From contig NZ_JAFFZO010000024.1 of the NCBI RefSeq assembly GCF_016924145.1, positions 1 to 64,000 of the forward strand: a stretch of DNA of 64,000 bases. Direction: 5' to 3'. The translations under genes were made by a program, and so were the position numbers. This DNA comes from Amphritea pacifica. Lineage in GTDB: Bacteria > Pseudomonadota > Gammaproteobacteria > Pseudomonadales > Balneatricaceae. This document shows positions 57,132 through 64,000 of the stretch, piece after piece. Under the pieces are notes generated by a model. That model did no database searches, was not told where the DNA came from, and was given only the letters and a program-made list of their open reading frames with translations. Within the stretch, counting starts at the first letter, position 1. The number at the start of each line of letters is the position of its first letter.

Positions 57132-58631
57132 ATGACCACAACCCAGGCGCTTATAAAGAACTTCCTTGGCAACTCACCTATCTGGTATAAACAGGCCATT
57201 GTACTTTTTCTGATTCTCAACCCGATTCTTCTGTTCACCGCTGGACCTGTAGTAACAGGCTGGATGCTGATCTTTGAATTTATCTTCACTCTGGCACTGG
57301 CACTAAAATGTTATCCGCTTCAACCGGGCGGCTTACTCGCTCTGGAAGCGATTATTATCGGCCTGGCAAGCACTGAGACGGTTTACCATGAAGTGGAAGC
57401 CAACCTGGAAGTAATTCTGCTACTGATGTTCATGGTAGCAGGCATCTACTTTATGAAGAACATGCTGCTGTGGGTATTTACCAAACTACTGCTGAAAATC
57501 CGCTCCAAAGTTGCACTGTCACTGATGTTCTCACTGTTTGCGGCACTGCTATCAGCCTTTCTCGATGCCCTGACAGTAACGGCAGTACTGATCAGTGTCG
57601 GTGTCGGCTTCTATGCGGTGTATCACAAAGTCGCCTCCGGCAAACAGTTCCACCATGAAGCACACGATCATGGCGATGATGAAACGGTTCATGTCGACCA
57701 CCATGAAGCGCTGGCGCAGTTCCGGGCATTTCTGCGCAGTCTGCTGATGCATGGTTCCGTGGGCACCGCTCTGGGCGGCGTCTGTACCCTGGTGGGAGAA
57801 CCACAAAACCTGCTGATCGCACAAAAGGCTGGCTGGGATTTTGTCGAGTTCTTTGTTCTGATGGCCCCGGTAACAATGCCGGTTCTGTTTGCGGGTCTGG
57901 CAACCTGCATCCTGCTGGAAAAACTCAAATGGTTTGGTTACGGCGCCGATATCCCCCAATCGGTACGCACTATTCTCGAAGATTTTGCTGCCGAACAGGA
58001 TAAGAAGCTAACCAAGTCGGACAAGCTGGCCCTGTTTGTTCAGATTCTGGTGGCGGTCTTTCTGGTTCTGGCCCTGGCATTCCATCTCGCGGCCGTTGGT
58101 CTGATCGGTCTCACAGTGATTATTCTGCTGACCGCGTTCAATGGCATAGTCGAGGAACATCAGATCGGTAAAGCATTTGAGGAGGCACTGCCATTTACGG
58201 CCTTGCTGGTGGTGTTTTTCTCCATTGTTTCGGTGATTCACGAACAACACCTGTTCCAGCCCATTATCGCCTCGGTACTGGCCATGGACACTCAGGTTCA
58301 GCCGGGCATCTTTTTTATTGCCAATGGCCTGCTATCAGCAATCTCCGATAACGTCTTTGTTGCAACGGTGTATATCAATGAAGTTCTGGCAGCACTCAAA
58401 GAGGGCTCAATCACCCGGGAGCATTTTGACCTGCTGGCGATCGCCATCAACACTGGCACCAATATCCCGAGTGTGGCAACCCCCAACGGCCAGGCGGCAT
58501 TCCTGTTTCTGTTGACATCTGCCCTGGCACCGCTGATTCGTCTCTCATACGGCACTATGGTGTGGATGGCACTGCCCTACACCGTGGTCATGAGTGTCAC
58601 TGGCTATCTGGCGGTAACACACTTCCTGTAA
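57132..58631 (+). CDS. nhaB: Na+/H+ antiporter NhaB
   Basis: 499 residues from ATG 57132; TTG 57111 is also in frame. About twelve membrane helices, with [20 protein letters not shown] at the start, [20 protein letters not shown] (about 137-156), [20 protein letters not shown] and [18 protein letters not shown] His-rich loop lies at about 175-195 ([20 protein letters not shown]). NhaB expels Na+ using the proton gradient and fits with the Na+-NQR physiology. The upstream 246 bases hold the promoter. Confidence 0.94.
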   Translation: MTTTQALIKNFLGNSPIWYKQAIVLFLILNPILLFTAGPVVTGWMLIFEFIFTLALALKCYPLQPGGLLALEAIIIGLASTETVYHEVEANLEVILLLMFMVAGIYFMKNMLLWVFTKLLLKIRSKVALSLMFSLFAALLSAFLDALTVTAVLISVGVGFYAVYHKVASGKQFHHEAHDHGDDETVHVDHHEALAQFRAFLRSLLMHGSVGTALGGVCTLVGEPQNLLIAQKAGWDFVEFFVLMAPVTMPVLFAGLATCILLEKLKWFGYGADIPQSVRTILEDFAAEQDKKLTKSDKLALFVQILVAVFLVLALAFHLAAVGLIGLTVIILLTAFNGIVEEHQIGKAFEEALPFTALLVVFFSIVSVIHEQHLFQPIIASVLAMDTQVQPGIFFIANGLLSAISDNVFVATVYINEVLAALKEGSITREHFDLLAIAINTGTNIPSVATPNGQAAFLFLLTSALAPLIRLSYGTMVWMALPYTVVMSVTGYLAVTHFL

Positions 58632-58674
58632 ACAGAGAATCGCTTCATAGCTGCAAGCAAGACCTCTGAAAATC

Positions 58675-58705
58675 AAAAAAGCAGGCTTCACAGCCTGCTT
58701 TTTTT
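58675..58705. terminator. Bidirectional terminator between nhaB and dnaQ
   Basis: GCAGGCT-TCAC-AGCCTGC (58681-58698) is flanked by A6 and T7. It lies between the convergent stops at 58631 and 58726. Confidence 0.92.
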
Positions 58706-58725
58706 CATTTCATTAAAGATTTGCT

Positions 58726-59445
58726 TCAGCCCGTTTCACCTGACTGCTCACCAAGCTGACTCCAGACACTGCCTCCCTTGCTATCCAGGCGTTCGATATA
58801 ACTGCGGTGAGCATCCAGTTCATCCCCCTCAGCCCGCACCACCTTCAGGGTCATAGCTGAAGTATCAAGACGCCGGACCTGATCAACACCGTCGTCGCCA
58901 TCTTCCTCGCCTGCCAGCATCAGATTCTTCTGGCCGCCCGTCAGCATCAGATAAACATCGGCCAGAATCTCAGAATCAAGTAACGCGCCGTGCAGCTCAC
59001 GATGGCTGTTATCAATACCGTAACGGCGGCACAGCGCATCAAGGTTATTTTTCTGCCCCGGATGTTTCTTGCGTGCAATCGCCAGCGTATCGGTCACCTG
59101 ACAAAAATCATGGACCCGCTCCTGATGGTTATTCAGGCTTAACTCATGGTCGATAAAACCCACGTCAAACGCAGCGTTATGAATAACCAGATCGGCACCG
59201 CGGATAAAGTGCAAAAACTCATCCTGAATCTCTTCAAAGCGGGGTTTATCATCGAGAAACTCATTGGTGATTCCGTGTACCTGAATCGCTTCATCATCGA
59301 TCACACGATCCGGCTTGAGATAACGATGATAGGTGCGACCTGTCAGTCGGCGGTTCATCATTTCAACACAACCGATCTCAATTATCCGATGCCCCTCTTT
59401 CGGGTCGATGCCCGTGGTTTCCGTATCCAGTACTATCTGTCTCAT
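58726..59445 (-). CDS. dnaQ: DNA polymerase III epsilon subunit (3'-5' exonuclease)
   Basis: 239 residues. Exo I DTETTGIDPKEGHRIIEIG, Exo II VIHNAAFDVGFIDHEL and Exo III HGALLDSEILADVYLMLTGG carry the DEDDh metal ligands. The C-terminal tail binds the alpha subunit. It is the proofreading subunit of the replicase. It lies 15 bases after rnhA on the same strand; in E. coli the two are adjacent but divergent. Confidence 0.96.
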   Translation of the reverse strand: MRQIVLDTETTGIDPKEGHRIIEIGCVEMMNRRLTGRTYHRYLKPDRVIDDEAIQVHGITNEFLDDKPRFEEIQDEFLHFIRGADLVIHNAAFDVGFIDHELSLNNHQERVHDFCQVTDTLAIARKKHPGQKNNLDALCRRYGIDNSHRELHGALLDSEILADVYLMLTGGQKNLMLAGEEDGDDGVDQVRRLDTSAMTLKVVRAEGDELDAHRSYIERLDSKGGSVWSQLGEQSGETG

Positions 59446-59460
59446 AACTTATCTGTTCAC

Positions 59461-59907
59461 TTACGCCTGTTGCAGGGCCTGCTCGACCCCTTTGTTAGCC
59501 AACTGATCGGCCAGCTCATTACCCGGATGACCACTATGACCTTTCACCCACTTCCACTGAATCTGGTGCCGTGCAGTCTGCTCTTCAAGCCGCTGCCACA
59601 GATCGGCATTTTTCACCGGCTTCCTGGCTGAAGTTTTCCAGCCATTGCGCTTCCAGCCCGCCAGCCATTCAGTAATGCCTTTACGTACATATTGAGAATC
59701 GGTCGTCAGAACAATTTCACAGGACTCCTTCAGAACACTCAGCGCTTCAATCGCGGCCATCAGTTCCATCCGGTTATTGGTGGTATTCATCTCCCCACCA
59801 AACAGTTTTTTTCGATGTTCACCATATTCCAGGACGGCTCCCCAGCCCCCTGGTCCCGGATTTCCTTTACAGGCACCATCAGTATAAATATTAATTTTTT
59901 TCTTCAC
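59461..59907 (-). CDS. rnhA: Ribonuclease HI
   Basis: 148 residues. [20 protein letters not shown] holds the first catalytic Asp, then [14 protein letters not shown] (Glu), [15 protein letters not shown] (Asp) and [20 protein letters not shown] (His and final Asp). It degrades RNA in RNA-DNA hybrids. The start is GTG 59907 with AGGAAGAG upstream, inside the last codons of the methyltransferase gene (17-base overlap). Confidence 0.96.
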   Translation of the reverse strand: MKKKINIYTDGACKGNPGPGGWGAVLEYGEHRKKLFGGEMNTTNNRMELMAAIEALSVLKESCEIVLTTDSQYVRKGITEWLAGWKRNGWKTSARKPVKNADLWQRLEEQTARHQIQWKWVKGHSGHPGNELADQLANKGVEQALQQA

Positions 59908-60676
59908 TCACTCTTCCTCGGGCACCACGGGTTGTTGGTTCAACCAGCGGCAGATTAATCAGCTTACGCTTCTTCCAGACCGGTTCAATCGGGGTCATCC
60001 CGCCGACATCCTTGCGGGCAACATGCAGCACAAAAGCGCCACAATGGGATGAACAACGTCGGGTTATCGCATCGATCAGCCGCCCACGCTGACGCCAGGA
60101 CTCTTTCTCGAAGGGCAGACGATAGTAATCGGACAGCTCCCTGACCACCGTTAATTCGAGCAACGCTAACCAGTCATGCATACGTTGCGAGCCGATAAAG
60201 TGCCCCTGCCAGGGTACCGTTTCTTTATTCAGCTTCAGGGCACGATAAACGCCCCACCAACTGACCGGATTAAAACCGATATTCAGCAGATAGCCCCCCG
60301 GACGCAGAACCCGGGCAGATTCACGCAACACCTGATGAGGGCTTTGAGCAAAATCGAGTCCATGGTGCAACAGCACCACATCAATACTGTTATGCTCGAA
60401 CGGTAACTCTTCATTGCGGGCGATCACCGCACTGTCTGGCAATCCCAGCTCGGCAACCGGGTTTACCGGTATCTGATGGCGCACCGGACTCTCCCGGGCC
60501 AGATCAAGCCGGTTATCAAAACTGATCTGCAACAGATGATAGCCAAACATGGTCGGTAACAGCCGATCCAGCAACTCTCGTTCTGAAGCCAGCAACTGCT
60601 GCCCCAGCTCTGTATCAAACCAACTCCGTAACGCCGGTAACCACTCTGCAAGCGGTGGCTGTTGTTTAAACCCCAT
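59891..60676 (-). CDS. Class I SAM-dependent methyltransferase (type 11)
   Basis: 261 residues. The C-terminal half of the Rossmann fold is clear: [20 protein letters not shown] and [20 protein letters not shown], then [20 protein letters not shown]. The usual glycine-rich motif I is not evident in the N-terminal half, where [11 protein letters not shown] stands in its place. The gene is conserved between gloB and rnhA across gammaproteobacteria, but its substrate is unknown. It overlaps rnhA. Confidence 0.87.
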   Translation of the reverse strand: MGFKQQPPLAEWLPALRSWFDTELGQQLLASERELLDRLLPTMFGYHLLQISFDNRLDLARESPVRHQIPVNPVAELGLPDSAVIARNEELPFEHNSIDVVLLHHGLDFAQSPHQVLRESARVLRPGGYLLNIGFNPVSWWGVYRALKLNKETVPWQGHFIGSQRMHDWLALLELTVVRELSDYYRLPFEKESWRQRGRLIDAITRRCSSHCGAFVLHVARKDVGGMTPIEPVWKKRKLINLPLVEPTTRGARGRVSEEKN

Positions 60677-60803
60677 ACATTATTAGCCCTTAACGCTCCG
60701 GTTTGAATAGGTTAACCTTGTAGTCAACGGGTGCACTCAAGCTCCTTACTCTGCTCAATATGTACTACTATATCTGACAAATCCGATACAGCCGAGGCCT
60801 AAA

Positions 60804-61577
60804 ATGTTCAATGTCATGCCGATACCTGCTTTTAATGATAACTATATTTGGGCTCTGACTGTACCCGGCAGTAATGAAGTGGCCGTCGTCGACCCCGGTG
60901 ATGCTGACGTGGTCGAACACTATTTGAACGAAAATAACCTGCGGTTAACCACCATCCTGATAACTCACCATCATCATGACCATACCGGTGGTGTCACTCA
61001 ACTATGCCACGACAACGCTGTCGTTGTTTATGGTCCGGCCAACTCCCCGTTTGACGGCATCACACATAAACTGAGCGATGGTGATCAGATCAGCCTGATG
61101 GAGCAGACGCTGACTATCCGCGAAGTACCGGGCCACACATTAGACCACATCAGCTACTATCTCCCAGGAAGTGAGCCGCAGCTGTTTTGCGGCGATACGC
61201 TGTTTCTGGCCGGTTGTGGCCGGCTGTTTGAAGGCAGTGCGGAACAGATGCACCGGGCGATGGAATATTTCCGACAGCTGCCTGATACAACCCAGATCTA
61301 CTGCACCCATGAGTACTCTCTTGCCAACCTTGCATTTGCCGCAGCGGTTGAACCCACAAACAACCATATTAAAGAGGCGATCGAACACTGCACCCAACTG
61401 CGCGAATCCGGTCAGCCGACCCTGCCTACAGATATCGCCACTGAAAAACAGATCAACCCCTTCCTTCGCTATAGCGAAGCCCCCGTAAGACAGTCTGCCG
61501 AGCTGTTTGCTGGCGGGCCGCTGACCTCAGAAGTCGCCATTTTCGCTATGATCCGGGAATGGAAAAATCAGTTCTGA
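60804..61577 (+). CDS. gloB: Hydroxyacylglutathione hydrolase (glyoxalase II)
   Basis: 257 residues. The metal-binding motif THHHHDHTGGV (about 53-63), then FCGDTLFLAGCGRLFEG and the C-terminal HAGH-type region ending VAIFAMIREWKNQF. It hydrolyses S-lactoylglutathione to lactate and glutathione. ATG 60804 has GAGG 8 bases upstream. It is divergent from the methyltransferase gene with 127 bases between. Confidence 0.95.
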   Translation: MFNVMPIPAFNDNYIWALTVPGSNEVAVVDPGDADVVEHYLNENNLRLTTILITHHHHDHTGGVTQLCHDNAVVVYGPANSPFDGITHKLSDGDQISLMEQTLTIREVPGHTLDHISYYLPGSEPQLFCGDTLFLAGCGRLFEGSAEQMHRAMEYFRQLPDTTQIYCTHEYSLANLAFAAAVEPTNNHIKEAIEHCTQLRESGQPTLPTDIATEKQINPFLRYSEAPVRQSAELFAGGPLTSEVAIFAMIREWKNQF

Positions 61578-61696
61578 CGCCCCCGCCCCCTTGATAACCG
61601 CTGCAGAGTTGATGTAGCTCAGCCGGATATCAATAACAGTTGACCCTCTGCAACCGGCCCCATAAAATGCACCCTTTTATATTTTACAGGGTGCCA

Positions 61697-63298
61697 ATGG
61701 CAATGCAGCTGGTCAGAAAATTCGTTGTACTCACCGCTGCCGGGCTGATTCTTGCCGGCTGTCAGACCAATCAGGTTATCAGTCAGCAACCGGTGCCTGT
61801 CAGCGGCCCTGATGAGCAGCCACAGGCACAGCGTCAGGCACTGAATCCGACACCCTCTTCTGATACGCAACAGCAAGAACAGCCTCAAACCAGCACCGAT
61901 CTCTGGCAACTGACCCGACAGCATATGCAGCTTGATCTGGATCATGATGATCCACGCTTACAGGCGCAGTTCGAGTGGTATCAAAAACATCCGCAATATA
62001 TGCAACGGGTCGCGACCCGTGCCAGCCGTTATTACTATTATATTCTCGGTGAAGTACTGAAACGGGACATGCCTGCAGAGGTTGCGCTGCTGCCGATTGT
62101 CGAAAGCGCTTACGACCCCTTTGCATACTCACATGGCCGCGCCGCCGGGCCCTGGCAATTTATTCCCGGCACAGCGAAACATTTTGGATTAAAAAGCAGT
62201 TGGTGGTATGACGGACGTCGCGACATTGTCGCCTCAACGGATGCTGCGCTGACCTATCTGCAGCAACTGCATGACCGCTTTGATAGCTGGGAGCTGGCCC
62301 TGGCTGCCTACAACTGTGGCGGAGGGAATGTCTCAAAAGCGATCCGCCGCAATAAGAAAAAGGGGTTGGCGACAGATTTCTGGTCACTGGACCTGCCCAA
62401 AGAAACCCGGGTATATGTACCTAAACTGCTGGCGGTTTCAAAATTGATTCGTGACGCTGAAGACAATAATCTCACCCTGCAGCCATTGCCGAACAAGCCC
62501 GTGTTTGAACAGGTCGAACTGAACAGTCAGATCGACCTGGCACAGGCAGCTAAACTCAGTTCTATTTCAACGCAGGAACTGTATCAGCTCAACCCCGGAT
62601 TCAATCGCTGGGCCACTGATCCCGATGGTCCGCATCGCCTGCTAATTCCGGCTGACACAGCAGAACAGTTCCGTACCCAGCTGGCTCAGCTTCCGGCTGA
62701 ACAACGGGTTAACTGGGCTCGCCACAAAATCAGCAAAGGCGAAACCATCAGCACCATTGCCCGGCACTATAACACCACCTCCGCGGTCATCCGTGAAGCC
62801 AATAAACTCAGCGGCAGTAATATCCGTGCCGGCAAGTATCTGCTGATCCCCAGCGCCAAACATGAGTCCAGCGAATACTCGCTGAGCCAGTCCCAACGCT
62901 TCAGTCGTAAGCAGAATCAACTGGCCCAGAGCGACCGCAACCGTGTCAGCTACGAGGTAAAACAGGGCGATAGCTTCTGGAAGATAGCCAAAAACAACAA
63001 CGTCAGCGTGCGAGAACTGGCCTCATGGAATCAAATGGCGCCGGGCGATCCCCTCAGAGTGGGTCAAACCCTGGCAATCTGGAAAGCCGATGCCCATCAG
63101 GGCCTCAGCCGCAGTGATCAACAGCTGATTCGCCGCATCGGTTATTCCGTTCGTAGCGGCGATTCACTGTATACCATTGCTGACCGTTTTCGGGTTTCTA
63201 TCAATGATATCCAACGCTGGAATAAGCTGGAAAAGAGCAAGTATCTCCAACCGGGGCAACACCTGACCCTCTATGTTGATATCACTGAAGCGCGGTAA
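61697..63298 (+). CDS. mltD: Membrane-bound lytic murein transglycosylase D (MltD)
   Basis: 533 residues from ATG 61697. A lipoprotein signal ends in LILAGC. The SLT domain has the catalytic Glu in LLPIVESAYDPFAYSHGRAA followed by GPWQFIPGTAKHFGL and ALAAYNCGGGNVSKAI. Three LysM domains follow: about 337-382 (GETISTIARHYNTTS), 418-462 (GDSFWKIAKNNNVSV) and 485-529 (GDSLYTIADRFRVSI). It cleaves glycan strands to anhydromuropeptides at the outer membrane. Upstream in-frame codons to 61640 would bury the signal peptide. Confidence 0.94.
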   Translation: MAMQLVRKFVVLTAAGLILAGCQTNQVISQQPVPVSGPDEQPQAQRQALNPTPSSDTQQQEQPQTSTDLWQLTRQHMQLDLDHDDPRLQAQFEWYQKHPQYMQRVATRASRYYYYILGEVLKRDMPAEVALLPIVESAYDPFAYSHGRAAGPWQFIPGTAKHFGLKSSWWYDGRRDIVASTDAALTYLQQLHDRFDSWELALAAYNCGGGNVSKAIRRNKKKGLATDFWSLDLPKETRVYVPKLLAVSKLIRDAEDNNLTLQPLPNKPVFEQVELNSQIDLAQAAKLSSISTQELYQLNPGFNRWATDPDGPHRLLIPADTAEQFRTQLAQLPAEQRVNWARHKISKGETISTIARHYNTTSAVIREANKLSGSNIRAGKYLLIPSAKHESSEYSLSQSQRFSRKQNQLAQSDRNRVSYEVKQGDSFWKIAKNNNVSVRELASWNQMAPGDPLRVGQTLAIWKADAHQGLSRSDQQLIRRIGYSVRSGDSLYTIADRFRVSINDIQRWNKLEKSKYLQPGQHLTLYVDITEAR

Positions 63299-63350
63299 AA
63301 TAGCGACTTGATCACCCGGTTCATCAAATCCATCACCCAGGAGACAGGAC

Positions 63351-63599
63351 ATGGACGCACTTAGTATCGGCATCATTATCTTCGCAACGGTGACCGCACT
63401 GCTGTTCAAATTTATTCTCTATCATAAGATCTGTAACTGGATGGATAAAGATCTGATCTCCGGGCTTTCAGCCGGTAACAGTGATAAGCAACGCTTTCTC
63501 ACCGAACAGCTCAACCAACTGAAAAACGACAAGGTCAAGCGTAAATTACAACACCAGCGTCTGACCGAACTGGCCGATGAATTTGAACAAAACCGCTGA
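63351..63599 (+). CDS. Small single-helix membrane protein, unknown function
   Basis: 82 residues: an N-terminal membrane helix (ALSIGIIIFATVTALLFKFI, about 3-22) followed by a charged, probably coiled-coil cytoplasmic part (LTEQLNQLKNDKVKRKLQHQ). AGGAG lies 7 bases upstream of ATG 63351, which supports real translation. It lies 52 bases after mltD. No family recognised. Confidence 0.75.
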   Translation: MDALSIGIIIFATVTALLFKFILYHKICNWMDKDLISGLSAGNSDKQRFLTEQLNQLKNDKVKRKLQHQRLTELADEFEQNR

Positions 63600-63633
63600 T
63601 CCGTACTCATATAACTAGCTATAACCGATCCCC

Positions 63634-63652
63634 CCTGTTATAAATTAACAGG
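63634..63652. repeat. Hairpin CCTGTTA-TAAAT-TAACAGG upstream of the solute-binding protein gene
   Basis: A perfect 7-bp stem with a 5-base loop lies 26 bases before the last gene. There is no T tract, so it is more likely a leader structure or an operator than a terminator. Confidence 0.45.
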
Positions 63653-63678
63653 TTACCAATCTGGCTGGATAATTACGG

Positions 63679-64000
63679 ATGAATTTCAAACAGTTATCTA
63701 AGCAGATATCAACGCTTTGTCTGTTATCTGCAACTCTGATCTGCACACTCACCTCCCCGCTACACGCTGCCACACCGCAGCATGGCATCTCTATGTATGG
63801 CGATCTCAAATATCCTCCCGGGTTTAAACATTTTGATTACGTCAATCCTGACGCCCCTAAAGGCGGTGATGTCTCTGAAGATGCACTGGGCACTTTCGAC
63901 AGTTTTAATGGCTTTATCAGTAAGGGGGCTGCCGCCGATGGCATTGGACTGATCTATGATTCTCTGCTGACCAAAGCTCAGGATGAACCCTTCTCTCTCT
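63679..64000 (+). CDS. Oligopeptide-type ABC transporter solute-binding protein (YejA-like), 5' part
   Basis: 107 codons are present before the window ends. A Sec signal peptide (LCLLSATLICTLTSPLHAA) is followed by HGISMYGDLKYPPGFKHFDY and VNPDAPKGGDVSEDALGTFD, the typical opening of YejA-family periplasmic peptide-binding proteins (family 5). FNGFISKGAAADGIGLIYDS continues the match. YejABEF imports peptides, including microcin C in E. coli. The rest of the gene lies beyond the window. Confidence 0.88.
   Translation, partial: MNFKQLSKQISTLCLLSATLICTLTSPLHAATPQHGISMYGDLKYPPGFKHFDYVNPDAPKGGDVSEDALGTFDSFNGFISKGAAADGIGLIYDSLLTKAQDEPFSL

Overview
The window is a dense, mostly housekeeping stretch of a Gammaproteobacterium chromosome. 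It carries a complete Na+-translocating NADH:quinone reductase operon (nqrABCDEF with apbE and nqrM), an NhaB antiporter, a TRAP uptake operon, and a pseudomonad-like order DUF2062/comEC/exbB/exbD/lpxK/ycaR/kdsB/LMW-PTP/murB. This points to a marine member of the Oceanospirillales (Oceanospirillaceae-like: Amphritea, Neptunomonas, Marinobacterium or Neptuniibacter). The genus is an inference and cannot be fixed from the sequence alone. I found no rRNA or tRNA gene, IS element, prophage or CRISPR array.

Layout. 1-4380: end of an unknown gene, HI0933-type flavoprotein, double-CDGSH iron-sulfur protein, a charged small protein coupled to the ribosome-assembly GTPase YlqF/RbgA, and an EAL-HDOD protein. 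4437-16021 is the most accessory part: a maleylacetoacetate isomerase, two LysR regulators, a dctP-dctQ-dctM-usp TRAP operon, a PaaX-like repressor with a DUF2889 protein, and an XylR/DmpR-type sigma-54 activator (aromatic sensor plus V4R domain) directly coupled to a GlcG/HbpS-family protein and a luciferase-like flavin monooxygenase. No ring hydroxylase or ring-cleavage dioxygenase is present. 16038-23853: two RluA-family pseudouridine synthases, cysB, a KfrA-like coiled-coil protein, and rne with a structured leader. 23969-33794: envelope genes (murB, LMW-PTP, kdsB, ycaR, lpxK, exbD, exbB, comEC, lolD, and a single LolC/E-type permease).

33892-35637 holds a three-gene unit: a PilZ protein, a divergent homologue of the replication fork-arrest protein Tus, and a small two-helix membrane protein. 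35687-46126: sthA, nqrM, apbE, nqrFEDCBA and a long-form GAPDH, all on the minus strand. 46402-58631: mfd, csiV, DUF2750, an MscS channel, nagZ, an L,D-transpeptidase, a PsrA-like TetR regulator, sohB, an SCP2 protein, nudC and nhaB. 58726-64000: dnaQ, rnhA and a methyltransferase opposite gloB, then mltD, a small membrane protein and the start of a YejA-like solute-binding protein.

Items most worth a second look: the Tus homologue in an operon with a PilZ protein; the orphan V4R/sigma-54 - GlcG - flavin monooxygenase module; palindromic operator candidates in the two regulatory intergenic regions (9701-10284 and 12778-12894); the start-codon-proximal hairpin of rne; and the single Lol permease. 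All assignments come from reading the translated sequence against remembered families. No database search was run.
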